A model generated the notes under the pieces. The model did not search any database. It had not been told where the DNA came from and worked only from the letters and a program-made list of their open reading frames with translations. Made by a program: the position numbers and the translations under genes. This document shows, in pieces, positions 24,733 through 37,587 of a stretch of DNA of 64,000 nucleotides. How positions within the stretch are numbered: the first letter of the stretch is position 1; the number at the start of each line of letters is the position of its first letter. Source of the DNA: Hydractinia symbiolongicarpus (Eukaryota > Cnidaria > Hydrozoa > Anthoathecata > Hydractiniidae); assembly GCF_029227915.1 (NCBI RefSeq), contig NC_079882.1:11036001-11100000 (forward strand), read 5' to 3'.

Positions 24733-27700
24733 TTACATTTTTTCAACTTTTTTTAATCCTAATATGTGAAAACCAGTCTCAAAAATTCTTGCCACCGCCT
24801 CTAGCAATGCAATACGTTCCATGTGTACCTTCTCGATTTTACCGGTTTCTTTATTCTTTTCAATACAATAACAAGCATCATAAAATTCTGTCAAGGTAGT
24901 TGCAAGTTCATACAAATATTCGCACAATGGATGCAACACTAGCTCATCCACACATTTTACAATCACCTGTGGAAACCGACATAATAATTTACCCAACTTC
25001 AATTCTTTCGGATGTGCGAGTGAGTCCTCACTAATTGTGTATTCCGCTAGCTTAGCACGGTCAACGCCTGCTTTTCGCTGGATAGATCTAAAAAACAACA
25101 CAATATACATTTTTACCGGGAATAAGGAAGCAAATACCCAAAAAAGCAAAAACAAACAAAACAAACAAACAAACAATCCATTAAATAAGAAGCAAACAAA
25201 CAGATACCTTATTCTAGTGTAAGCATACAAAAGATAGACAGCTGTGTTTCCTTTGTCATCCAACATCTATAAAATAATAGATATTAAGATTTTTGAGGAG
25301 TCAGTCGTTTCTCTGAAAATATTTTGACTTGTCATTCCAGTATTTTTTATTTCCAATGATTGTTTCTCATGTCGTGGACCTGCGGATTTACGTTACGTTT
25401 CTCCTTTCCCTTCTTTACTTTCAGCCGACACTGAATTAGAATATTACCATGCAAAAAATGATAGTGATGTCACAATGCTGGTTTTTGTAACATGCAATAA
25501 TTGTATTTGGTTTAACTCGTCCAATGCAGAGTTATTGACAAAGTACGTACGTTATAAATTGCGTATTTTCTTGTGCCCTGACCCCCTCTCTTGTGTACGT
25601 ACACATCTATTCACTAAAAATAGTGAAATAATTTCACCATTTCTATAAAAGATTTGTTTTAACAGAATTAAAGGAGATGTTGAAATATCAAAATGTCAAA
25701 AAATGGAACTATAGATGATCAAAGTGCGTACGTACACACCACCTCCTCGCACGTACCTCTACGCTTTTGGTCCGTTTAGCGCTGAGTAGTTTTACGTAAA
25801 ATTAAGTCGATCAAAAAAATGGATGGCATACAAACCTTATCAAAAGAGAATACATAATCCGCGATACGGTTGTGACACAAATCAGCATATTTGATGCAAC
25901 CATAAGCCACTGACGTTTGTGCAGCCTCGAACTCTTCCTTAGTTAGTTCCTGAAAAAAGTCAAGTGTATGTACAAGCTAAAAAATTATGACAGTCATAGA
26001 AATAATCTGGTAGCTTTGCGGTAGAGCGTGCGATTCTAGTGCGGAAAGTCTTGGGTCCAAACCCCCGCAAAACTCATGTCAGAGGCCATAAAAATGTGAA
26101 TCTATGCTTTCTTTTTAACCTTTAGCACAGAAACAGGATTGTACGACTTTCGTAGCTTAATTGGGAGCTTTAAATGCCCGCTTAATGCCCGTTGATAGTA
26201 GTACTGTTCTGCCTAATCTTAAAAACATTGCCCAATCTTTGGACATAACAATGCCCAGTCTTAAGACTGGTCACTCATTTGTCACTGTTAGAAAATTGGC
26301 CAGTCTTAAAACAGGGCGCGTTCCAGGATTGGGCAGAACAGTACCAATAGAACCTTAAAGAGACTATCCGAAGTGAATAATTTTAATAATAAAACTACAT
26401 AGTTTTACCTTGTCTCGATTTTTGTCAAGCAATTTGTCTTTAGCTCTTTTTAAGCCTTCATCTAATAGATCAATTAAGCGGACAGTGTCTCCGGATCGAG
26501 TTTTAAATTTTTTCCTAAGGGAAATCAAACGTTAAAACCATATAATATCCTTAAATATACGATCAAATATCCTGACAAGGTTCTCACTTACTTATCTTCA
26601 CCTAAAACAACACCAAATGCGACATGGTCAATGCGTGTGTGTTCACGGTTATATATACCAACAGCTTCTGCTGCACCAAAGATTTGTTTGAAGTGATCAC
26701 CCTGAAAAAAGAAAAGGTGAAGAGTTATATTCTTTTTGTGAGGAATTATTAGATGCACTGTTTTTTATTGTGTTTGTTTGTTTGTTTGTTTCTATTTGCG
26801 AAAATTTATTTGTTGATATAATAATTCTTTTAAAAACTGATTAAAATTTAATTTTTATAAATTTTCCTGTAAATACTGAAAATAGCGTTTCAGTACTGAA
26901 GTGGAGTAGATTTACAAAGCGTGCGTGATTTATATGGGATAAGCTTCAAATGTCTGTTCCTTTTAGGCTCGAAAAGATAAAAACAAAATTTCCTGTCAAG
27001 TAAAAAGAGAAAGAGAAACAATTTATCTAACATCCGTGAGCAATTATATAAGAGCACATCAGTACAAGACAACACTTCTTATTTTTTAACAATAATAATT
27101 TCAAACACAAAATCTCTAAAAAAATAAGTTTCTATAAGTTTGACTTTCTTATCTAATCTCACCTGACCAGCATCTACCACATATATAAGCCAATCTCCTT
27201 TTTCCTCTTCTATGCGTTGTTTTATTGCGCTCATATCACTCGTATCATACGTGAAACCACCATCTGACTTAACCATGATAAGAGGCACCTTCATGCCAGG
27301 TACAAACACCACCCACCTTCCATCATCAGATAATGTGCAATAAGCTAAAAACATCATCGAGGCTCACTTGAAAAAATTGAAGCTATATTTAGAAATAGGA
27401 CAGTATCGCCTCGATTTCCCGGCCTGTCTTACTTACCTTTCTGGCCATTTTTACTTTGCTTGAGCTCTTCCACAAGCTTTGGCATGAGATCGTTGTAAAA
27501 TGACTCTCCTCTTTCTTTTAACGTGACATCCAAACGGTCATATATTTTTTGAAATTCTAAGCAAAAAAAGTTTTACCTAAAAGATGTATCTCTAATATAT
27601 CACAAAAATAAAAAAAAAATAAGAAGTCACTGGTCAGGCTTTAAAAGCTAATTACTATCAGTGGAAGTCTGATTAGACTTCTCTCCTCATGTGATTCTAG

Positions 27701-30700
27701 CTTTAAACTAAGTGCCAAGATTTTTATTTTGTACACTGTTTGGACTTTTAATATTTTTTATTTCTTTATAAAAATAAACGTTATATTAAAACGATATTAA
27801 ACGCTAGTACAGAAGTAGGTCTAGAGAAATTGCAGCAGATTTTATAGTTCGTTGAATATAAGGCAATGTTTTTCATTAATTTAACGATTTGATCCAGCGA
27901 AATTTATAGTTTATAAGAAACAAAATTTGTAAGCAAAGTAATGGAAGAAAATATGTGTATAAAACTGACTGAAACTTCTATTTTTCATAATCCTTCGCCC
28001 AAACAATATACTGCACAGGTATATTTTTAGCTTTTAGACAGAGATATTTCAGTGCAAAATCATCAAAATTCGATGTAATTCTTTAATGTATCGAGTCATG
28101 GAAAAACATTATAGGTTTGCATGTTAGTTGCAAAGGGCATAAACTAGCTCAACAATTTTAAACATATGAACCCACAATTAAATATCTTCAGATTTTTCTT
28201 TTACAGTCCTATCTGATGATAAAAAATCAGCTACTGGAAGTTTTAATAGCATTTGATTAACTATTTCAAAGTTATCAACGAAAGAATGCCAGGTATAGAT
28301 AAATTTAGCTGTCCTGCCTGGGTCTGAATGAGGTTAATATCACCTGTTCAAAAAGTTAACTGAAAGAAGAAACAGCATCGACAAAACATTTTTTTATAAA
28401 AATGTGCCAGCAGAGGGAAAAGGAATTTTGCCTGGGACCAAAAAAAATTTGGACAAAATTTCAATTTTATTAATGTATGGTAATTATTACCTTTTCGTGA
28501 TACATCACAAATCATATTCCAAGCTTTACGCACATCTTCATTTCCTGCTTGCAAATCTACAACTCTCTGGTAAGCCCTTTTTTTAAACTTTTCGTCTTCA
28601 TCAAAACGTTTTTTTGATGCCTACAGAAGAAGTTAATGTGATCCAGCAGATACAACAAGGATGAGAATTTTTGTAACCTGCTGTCTCAGTTAAAAAAAAA
28701 AAAGGTTTGAATCAAACACAGTATTACAAAATGTACTACATAGCGATCATGTGATACTTTAAAAGGTATCATGTAAAAGTAATGCAATAACATTTTAACC
28801 TGATGCTTCAAACAAAAGTCAAGGAAAACAAAAATATACATATACAAAATTAAATGAGACCTAAATTACCTTATAGAACAACTGGAGGTCACTTATTGGA
28901 GGAGACACAGTCTTGTAATCCGGAAATTCATCTTCCAAATGTGCGATTAACATACCAAATTGGGTGCCCCAATCTCCGACATGATTCAACCTAAAATATA
29001 TATGCGTGTAATATTTCGAAAATAGATGGACCAATTTAGGAATAGAACGTTTACATCTTAACGCTCACGTGCAAATTTTAAACATGAGTATAAACAATGA
29101 AACAATGAAAGTTTTAGAGAAACATGACAACCTTATTTACAGTTAATTTTGATTTTTTTTCGAAATGAGAGAGAGGGGAGGGGGGTGTGAGGGGAATCTG
29201 GAAACAAAACTAGAACGATTGTACATAAGGATGCAAAACCTATTTTTAGCTAATTTTGAGGCATTCTAGGTCTGTTGCCTAGCATCCAGATTTTCCCAAG
29301 ACTAAATTGAAATTTGTAGATAATGATCTGTACTAGCATTTTAGATACTTTATAGAAAAAAGTTGTAAAATATTTTAGGGAAAAACTTGTAAAATAGTAA
29401 ATTTGGGCCATATTTGTTTTTTTTCAAATATTTCAAAAATAACAGTTTCTAGCATTTATTAATAAGTAACTTTGGTCAAACAATTGGAAACTAACTAATG
29501 AGCAGATCCGCAAAAAAGTTGCAACGTACAGACATCCTAATCCATAGGTCACTTCCCATGTGAATAATAAAAATTGTTAGGAGTTATTTCAAAATCGCAT
29601 GAAGCTAATAGGCGTAGGTGGGTCATGTTGTTTTTATGCCAAGTGTTTTGAGAATTAAGGTCATTAGCCCATTACGTAAGGCTACTGTAAAAAAGCAATT
29701 TCATGGGGATTCTCTTGTTCTGGAATCTTATTACTCAAATGTCAAATTACAAAATTCAATGCTATTTTTATTTATGAAATAGGCAATAGTATTAGTTTTT
29801 TACAATAACAACCATCAACTTAGTGAAGCGAAATTCAGTCGTCAAAGGTATTACCAGAAAGCAGGATTGATCAATATGCAAAAACAAAAAAACTTTATTA
29901 TATCCTTAAAATAATAATTACATTAAAAAAAAAGGTTTCGTACCTGAACACATCATGTCCAACAAATTCTAACAAGCGAGATAAACTTTCACCAATAATA
30001 GTGGAGCGCAAATGACCTACATGCATCTCTTTTGCAATATTTGGTGAAGAGAAGTCAATGACAACCCGCTTTTTACCTTTAACATCTGGTGGATAAACTT
30101 GTTCCTTAAGAACCTCATTCAAAATATTGCAAACACTTTTCTTTCGTAGGTCAATATTAATAAAACCAGGACCAGCTACAGACATCTAGAAAACAAATTA
30201 TACACTTAATAACGGAGTTCAGTCTAAAATTTTGCCTAAGTTTTGAAAATCAAAATAGACAACTAACCTTTTCAATCACATTATTTTCCATCCCTTTTAT
30301 TTGGCTAACAATTTTTTCTGCAACATCTCTTGGTGATGTTTTTTTCACCAATTTCTGTATTAAGAAAAATGGAAGTGGTGAAAAAAACGAATGGAAAACA
30401 TAAAAGCTGAAGATGCAACTTAATAAGTATACCTTTGATATTGACATTGCACTGTTGCATTGGTAATCACCAAATTGAGGATTATTAGTTGGAGACAGAA
30501 CTACTTTTACATCCTTAATCTCTGGGAAGGCATCTTGGATTGCAGATTCAAAAATTTTTTGCAAAATTGAATAAACATCAGAAGATTTCTTAGGTGCCAT
30601 TTTCTTCTCTTCTTCAATTGCCTACAAAAATAGTGTGTTGCTATATGTTTGACAGAAGTTTTGTGTACAAACAATCTGCCAACAATGTGTTATAATCCAT

Positions 30701-32673
30701 ATATCATGACTGCCACCAGTCTGTAAGTGGCTTACTGTATTTATAATCTTACCTTTTTCCTTTTTCTAAGTTTGGAAATACATAATGCAAAAAAAGATTT
30801 CAAAGACAGATTTTGAGATTTGCATTACATAAGCACTGTTTCTTAACCTGCTTCTCTTCTATAACATTGTCCCTTGTACTGTGTTGCTTGTACTAATGAT
30901 CATCTTCCATGTTTTACGAAGTTTTTTTAGTCTGACAGAGAACTGAGATTATAAATACACAACCTTAATGATGTTAAACTTAAGAATAACTTCAAAAGAC
31001 AAATAGATAAGCAATTATGGAACACAAAACAGAAATGGTTTAAAGTATTCAGACTACTTACTCTGTTTAAGTGTACCTGCTGATATTTAAGTTTTTGGTT
31101 TCTAACTCTTAAAGTTTTGAGTTCATTCGAGCATTCGTCATCATCGACATCTTTTTCAACCTTGCGCTTCAAGTTTGAAATTTCCTCCTTCAGTTTGGTA
31201 ATTTCAGCTTCCTAGAAATGTTAACGTTAACAGTAACAGATAATCAGTAATCAACCACACTGTTAATTTTTTAGCACTCTGGGCACAAATGTAATTATTA
31301 AAAAGAACAATTCAGTTTGAAATGAAAGAGCCAATGGTGGTTCTAAAAGGCATTCTTGTCATTCTAACGTGTGCAATCACACTCACACACCTTTGCACTT
31401 GCCTGAAACCGAATTGGCTGTGCTGTCCTAATTCCACACATAAAATCAAAACCACACATGTAAGAGTTATTTTTTTTGTATATAGACTAAGTGAAAACTC
31501 AAAAATCACACATCTGAACCCTGATAAGCAATTTGAGCATGTGACTTGCCACACTACAATTAAAAAGACTAAAAAATGCTAAAATATTAACTTGGTAAAC
31601 AAGGAACTTTTTCTATATAATGAAAAAAAAAACATTCTTTGAAAAGTAGAACTTCATGAAATTGTGTTTCAAAATTAACGGCTTGATGCTTTTATAGTAG
31701 ACTTTAATTAAGTGTAGATATTTTTAATAAATGCAACCCCTATTTAAGAGTTTGCTGTATGAATTTATCATTTTCAGACATAATAGTAAGGAACTGATTT
31801 GTTCTTGAAAGAATGTTAAAGCTGCAGTACTCTGTTTACATTAAGAGTAAACCATTCGTTAACAAATAAAATTAAATATCTCACATATGGTCAATGTAAG
31901 TATAGGCTTAGAAAGCATTACCAAATGTCTTCAGATGGTGTTTTAAAAGTAAGAACAAAAAAATAGGATATTTTTTTACATAATCGCATGGAATCTAAAA
32001 TCATGTTTTGCTACCTGCTTAAAAATAAAATAAAAAAAGGGTTGTTTGTGACACTATGTCTTCCATAACATGAAAAATATGGTGTCTTGACAAAACCAAC
32101 ATATATTTCCATTCTCTTTGTTTTGATTTTCTTCAAAATCAAAATAAATCACGCTTTAGAACAATATTTCAGGACATCTGCATTTTAGACAAGATAAACA
32201 GTTATTGCTCTACAACTTTTAAGCTAATAGAACTTTAAAATTGGCTCCTGTTATGTTGCTCTTTTTACCACTGAGACTAGTAAAGTATCAAAAGCTACCA
32301 GTCTAGTGTAGCAGTGCAGAAAATTTTAGTTGTTAGATGTTGCAAACGCGAAATTATTTTTACAAATAAATCATTTTGTACTATTATTTTGTGTTGAATA
32401 TGAAAACAAAGGTGATTAATTAGATTTGTAGCAATGAAAAAAACCCAGTGAACATTGAGCTCTAGTGCTTGTGTTTTCTAACTCTCAGATATAGCAATTA
32501 GGTACTGTGTTCAACATCATACTAAATGAACCTAAAAAACAGCCAATTTTTTAAGTTTTAAGATAAGTTAACAACATAAACTGGGTATTAATAAAAATAA
32601 GATGATAATATTACAATATGCATACCACTTGATCAGCTTTTTTATCCAGGCTTGATATTTTAAGTGAAGACAT
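24733..32673 (-). CDS. RARS1: Arginyl-tRNA synthetase, cytosolic type
   Basis: Class I synthetase that charges tRNA-Arg with arginine. Coding exons on the minus strand: 32626-32673, 31077-31211, 30433-30621, 30268-30354, 29944-30185, 28870-28990, 28491-28620, 27437-27556, 27163-27344, 26592-26701, 26409-26514, 25836-25949, 25208-25266 and 24733-25087; phases are continuous and give 665 residues (human RARS1 about 660). Exons 1-2 form a charged, leucine-zipper-like N-terminal extension ([19 protein letters not shown], later [12 protein letters not shown]) like the one that docks vertebrate RARS1 in the multi-synthetase complex. Next comes the N-terminal tRNA-binding domain ([14 protein letters not shown]), then the catalytic core with [20 protein letters not shown] (class I HIGH box as HVGH, about residues 208-211), [32 protein letters not shown] and [12 protein letters not shown] (KMSKS-equivalent loop), and the anticodon-binding domain ([29 protein letters not shown]). 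An in-frame upstream ATG at 32805 would lengthen it to 709 residues. Confidence 0.96.
26005..26072 (+). mobile_element. tRNA-like SINE head in a RARS1 intron
   Basis: TAGCTTTGCGGTAGAGC at 26011-26027 resembles a pol III A box and GGGTCCAAACCCC at 26053-26065 a B box, with the spacing of a tRNA-derived SINE. The flanks do not fold into a full tRNA acceptor stem, so it is not a functional tRNA gene. Confidence 0.5.
26201..26344. mobile_element. MITE, 144 bp, TIR GTACTGTTCTGCC
   Basis: Inverted ends GTACTGTTCTGCCTAATCTT and, from the right, GTACTGTTCTGCCCAATCCT. The interior contains CCAGTCTTAAGACTGG-type palindromes and no coding sequence. A longer relative lies at 53331-54121. It sits in the RARS1 intron between 25950 and 26408. 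Confidence 0.8.
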
Positions 32674-32805
32674 GTTTCTTTTTCCAAATTCAGTATATCT
32701 TCCCAATGTTGAATACTTTAAATGAGACAAAACTACTCGTTTTAGCAATTGTTTGGAGATTGTTTTGTGAAATATGGTGACAAAAGAAGTTCCTAAAATT
32801 GACAT
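32674..32805 (-). CDS. RARS1: Alternative N-terminal extension of RARS1, presequence-like
   Basis: Forty-four codons from ATG 32805 run in frame into the [12 protein letters not shown] start at 32673. The peptide (starting MSILGTSFVTIFHKTISKQL) has many K, R, H, S and T residues and a single acidic residue near its end, a composition typical of mitochondrial targeting presequences. A possible splice acceptor (TTTATTTAG) lies just before the ATG. Translation from this start would give a mitochondrial isoform and from 32673 the cytosolic one. The open frame and composition are seen; targeting is inferred. Confidence 0.55.
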
Positions 32806-34239
32806 TCAACCTAAATAAAAAAGAAATACAGATCACTTAGTTATAATAGGTTAATAGATGACTTAATCTTATGAATTCAAATACAATTTTTGCTTATTAT
32901 AAAACAAGGAAAAATGTTTCAGCACTTTTGTAATTGTATTAGCAGAGCATTGATAAATTCAACTGAGAATCTGCACATCCTATTTTACTAACAGCTATAT
33001 ACAATCCTGTTTATACTTTTTTAGATTTAACATAAAATCTATTCTGCTATTATGAACATCAACAAGTTCAAAATGTGTATGTCTAACATGAAATAGGCAT
33101 TCAAAATTTTAACATTTATTCCAACAATACTCGATAACAAAGTTCTGATTTATAGTAAAAAATTAGAAGTACAGAAGTGAAATTAGGGAGAAAAAATAAT
33201 GAGTGTGTTACAGTTAAGTGCTTGTAGCAAAGAGAGCTACACTTCTTTATTCTGTGTATGTATATACAAGAACAGTACAGTATATGCTCTATGTTACTGA
33301 TGATATAACAGAATTCATGTCCAGAAATTTACTTTGCATTTATATACATTTGCTATATAAAGTTTTGAATTTATTTATTTCAGTGTTTTTAATCAGGGAT
33401 GTATCATGTATGGTAAGCTTTAAAGCATATAATGCTTGTCAATTAAGTTTTCTACCAGCCAAAAAATTTGAACAAGTTGTTTTGCAATGTTAAAACCTTT
33501 TCAAGAATGTATACCTTGAAAATTCTTTCAAATAAAATATAACAAATTTTGAAGAAACTTGTCAAAGCTGAAATAAGGAAAATTGAGAATATATATTTGT
33601 GAAACTGAAATAATTAAAATTTCAGAAAATGCTTAGGTTTCTTATAAAAAAATCATTCAAGCTACCTTCGCTTTCTGCATTATAAACTTTTGGCCAATAG
33701 AAAGCCCCACCAATAAACTTAAAAATATTATTTGGAACTGGGGTATACTTCAGGGGTTCTTTTACTACTAGAGTTCTAATCAAAGTTACCCCAGTTTTAA
33801 GCTATTTTACCCCCAGCCAAACTGAAAAAACAGTTTCCAAACAAACAATTGGAAACAATTTCTGTTATAAAACCTATAAAATCAAAAAATGTATGGGTGG
33901 TCTTTTAAACGAATTTTAACCAAATTTCAAAAGGATGATTACGGGAAATGACACAAAAAGAAGGCTAAAGCATTTATAGTGTACATATATTTAATCAAAT
34001 TTTTTTATTGATTTTATGAGTGCCCTATATAGTGAGATGGCTCACTGTGTCAGCCGTTGGATGTGACAGGGAGTTGTCTGGCAGAGCGCTGACCCTAATT
34101 GAGTTTGCGTAGCTCAAAGAAAGCATTAAATACACCAGGAGTCCCCATCTAAACCATGGCCCCTCCTGGAAATATTAGACAGGCTGTATCCCTCAATATT
34201 TGTGAGGCTAGCCATGCAAAATATGCACACACACACAAA

Positions 34240-34563
34240 AAAAGTTGTAGCGTGACGTAGTTGTTTTGATTTTGCGTCTAAAACAATGGACATGCGCACG
34301 CATGCACACATGCAAGAAATATAAAGAACAGACTGCAACGATCGAAGAAATCAAGTTCTAATCAGGGAAGGTAACTTACTTTTTGAAATAGTTAAAACCT
34401 GTTCTTAAAAAGAGAAAATGATAGTTAGCTAAGAAAAACCAATTCCAGCTCCTTTTAGATCGTTTATTCCTTAAATCTATGAATTTTTCACGTGGTTCTT
34501 CTTTAATTGCCTGTGAAGATGTGCGCACATTACGAAACTGTAAACATTCACAACTCATCTATA
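34240..34563. mobile_element. MITE-like repeat, copy A
   Basis: About 320 bp homologous to 41178-41507 over its whole length: TTTTGATTTTGC, then ATGGACATGCGCACGCATG, then an AATATAAA stretch and a closing CACAACTCATCTATA. The left inverted end (AGTTGTAGCG) is degraded. No coding capacity. Confidence 0.7.
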
Positions 34564-35512
34564 ATTTCTATGCACTGGTCCTTTTTTGAAGAATTAGAAA
34601 AACCAAAATTTTCAGACAAAAAAACTTTCGAGAGACACAAATTTCGGACTAAAAAATTTTTTGGACAAAAAAAAAAGCCCAATTTTCGTTCCAAATTTAT
34701 AAGAGACAGAATATTTTTTCCCTCCTATTTTCCAGGGAAAAATTTTTGGTGCGCAATCAGCATAAATACTGGGTCCTCATTTTGGTTTTAAGAAAATGTA
34801 GTAGCTACATAGCTACCTACAGGCATTCTAAAACAGAAGGGTATTCAACCAGATATAACAATGGAGGCAGACACACCCGGAGCTGGGGGGAGGAGGCAGA
34901 GGGGGTGTTTGAGTGGAGATCGCAAACGTTTTAGGTTTGTACAGTAAATCTCAGAAAAAAGTTTTGATAACCTTTTTTAGTATTTTCAAGGATGCTAATT
35001 ACGGTTTTAAATGCTACCAAAACCCAAAATACAAAGTTTTCTTCAATTTAAAGAAAATGTGTCACTTTTATGGTCGTCAGCTTATCGTTCACAGCAATGC
35101 TACTCTTTTTATTTAGCGACTAGAATGACGCAATATTTCTAGGAATGTTTTTAACGTAATGGGGTTTTCTGTGCAACGAAGTCGATGTGTTACCGTTCTG
35201 TTAAATACCACGTTTCCCAGGAAAGGAAAAGAAGAACCAAACCATACAACAACCACGTGGTGCAAAATACCGTATTTGTTCCGCCTCTCCTATCTGATAA
35301 ACTTGGCATAGTTAAAAAAATAATCTTGCCTCTCCAATAATTTACATGTGAGATTGTTGTATATTTCTGTAGAGTTTGGACCAATACCTTAGCCGCATAT
35401 ATAATCCCGCCCCTGGCTCTTCTTCCTCCGTCATATTAATAAGTTTAAAAAGGCGAGAAGCGGGTTAATAATCCGTAGCCCAACTTCGTTTTACTTTATT
35501 GTTTGACCACCA

Positions 35513-35680
35513 TTTCTAGAAATCGTGTTGCAAGACTTTTGGGACGGCGCTTTCTAGAAATAGTCGTCGAAAATCGCGTCCCTTTTTTTATAAAGCGGTA
35601 TCCAAAAACGGCGGTGCTTCTTAGAACGTCCCGGCTAAGCAGTGGGACGTTCTTTTCCATTATACGCCTATTTCTAGAAA
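35513..35680. promoter_or_regulatory. Cluster of TTTCTAGAAA palindromes
   Basis: The perfect 10-bp palindrome TTTCTAGAAA occurs at 35513-35522, 35551-35560 and 35671-35680. Each contains TTCTAGAA, the core inverted pair of a heat-shock element (TTC-N2-GAA). No gene start is evident within 1 kb on either strand, so this may be regulatory DNA or only the internal structure of a repeat. Confidence 0.3.
35623..35653. repeat. Perfect 10-bp inverted repeat
   Basis: AGAACGTCCC at 35623-35632 and its exact reverse complement GGGACGTTCT at 35644-35653, with an 11-base loop, lie between the second and third TTTCTAGAAA palindromes. Confidence 0.8.
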
Positions 35681-36167
35681 GAGTCGGCGCAACGAATGCA
35701 ACGAACTGTTTATTATTGACCAGAATGTTATAAAACTGTTACGTAAAGCAGCACTGTGACTATGATGAGGTGGTTATAAAATCACACGACTGTGATTCTT
35801 AAAAAAAAGCGTCCAAATATTTCTGCGGCCATTTGGTTTGCAACACTCTGAGTTACTTACGGCGATGATTCCTACAAAGCATCTGTGTGGAAATAATTTC
35901 CTATTCTCTAAGAAGCACTGCCCGTTTTGGGATGCCGCCTTCTGGTGAAAAAGCATCGTAAAAAGTTTGAACGAACACTTCTAAAATTGGCGGTCGTACA
36001 GAAAATTGTATTTGAACTGCGTATTATTTACCCGCCTTACCGCATTAAAGTCCAGAGTTTATTTTGTTGCAAAACAAGGTGATTTTAGGAAGTGTGGGGG
36101 AACGTAGAGTTGCTCAAATTCCACAAAAATAGCTGTCATAGATGATACATGCTGGCGCTAGCTATTA

Positions 36168-36351
36168 CAGTATGCTCCTGTTAAGTGGGACGGAAAAAAT
36201 GTACTACTTAGCGGGCGTCCTACTTTTGGGATCTCCATTTAAGCGAAGTTTTTTACTAGAAAAGGGTAAAGAAGTTAAAAGGACAAAGAAAGCGTACTAT
36301 ATATAACGGGCGTCCTACTTACCCGCGGTGCCACTTAACGAAAGTTTACTG
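36168..36351. mobile_element. Pogo/Tigger-like MITE, 184 bp, TA target site
   Basis: Ends are CAGTATGCTCCTGTTAAGTG and, from the right, CAGTAAACTTTCGTTAAGTG, flanked by TA on both sides. CAGT termini with a TA duplication are typical of the Tc1/pogo superfamily. The internal word GGGCGTCCTACTT occurs twice. No transposase. Confidence 0.8.
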
Positions 36352-37013
36352 TATATACTTCTTTGATGTAATTTTGCACAAAAAGGTATATTATCAGAGA
36401 TTTCAGTTGAATTTGCCGGGATCCAAGGAAGGCAGGATAAACGTTTTCCATGTCAGCAAATTTCACCGAGCCAAAATGTTTTTTTATGCTCTCGCAATCT
36501 ATTCCTTTTAATAAAAAAACACCCCTTAGTTTTGCAAAATTTTAATAAACCAATCAGGTTTTCTTAAAATGAGCTTGTTTAGCGGACACACGCAAAGTAA
36601 ACTTGATAAAATTCTAGCTTAAATTCTCCTTTTACAAATTCAGTTAGCTTAAAAAACTGCCTTGTATTGTATCTGTTAATAGGAGCCCGAATTCGTGCCT
36701 GATAAAAACCCGTCTTTTTGTGGCATAAAGATGGTTAATAAATCGCACGTCTTGATTCTGAAATTGGCAAAAATAGTCGGTGATTTGCCTTATTTAAGAG
36801 ACCAATAAATAAAGCTGCTGTTATGCTCCAGTGTCGAGAGTCCGAGATGGATCAAAAGAAAAAGTTTTCAAGAAAATCATGCAAACTCACGTCTGCAGAT
36901 AAATAATAATGTAAATATTGTAGAGCTTAAAATTTTTTTTAAGAAGTGTGAAATTGGACAATTTTGTTTTAAAAATTTTAGATTTCTAGTCATAGTACAA
37001 TTGCCGCACAGCT

Positions 37014-37587
37014 TAAAGCTACGGGGACACGGCAACAATTTTCATGCAATCGCATGCAAAGATGTTTCCGTGTCGCATGAGTTCCAGCACATGAAACAAA
37101 ATTTATGAAAATGAAACCAAAACATGTGTGACAGTGAATAATGATGGCCGTCGCAGTTTATCGAAGTATAATAATCGCTTCTATTGCACTTCTTCTTGAT
37201 GAAGAAGAAACAAAAAAAAAACAATTTAAACGAACTATTTGGACAAGGCCATGGTTACAACGATTTGTTTTCGGTATAAAATTTAATAAGTTCATTTTTT
37301 CTTCTTCCGAAAGTTTTTGCTTCGCTTGATCTTCCGCCATGAAGTCTTGTCTAATTTGTTGTGATTGAAAAACTTTTGTTTTGATTTGTTTTTAAACGAA
37401 TTTGATAGGTTAAAATAAAAAATGCAACATGAAAATTTTGTTGCAGCAACAAAAATTTTGAGCGAAAAATGTTGCAGAATGAGGATATTTGATGTGGGGA
37501 CCCAGTGAAACATTTTCATGCGATTGCAACAAAACAATTTTTTTGCTGCAATCGCATGAAAATTGTTGCCGTGTCCCCGGAGCTTTA
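37014..37587. mobile_element. Non-autonomous DNA transposon, about 574 bp, TIR about 43 bp
   Basis: The left end AAAGCTACGGGGACACGGCA continues CAACAATTTTCATGC; the right end read in reverse gives AAAGCTCCGGGGACACGGCA and the same continuation. A second inverted CATGCGATTGCAA pair lies nested near the right end. Short open frames inside it are chance. Confidence 0.85.

Noticed and set aside
26005-26072. Possible tRNA gene
   Set aside because: A- and B-box words are present but no acceptor stem or anticodon arm can be drawn; a SINE head fits better.
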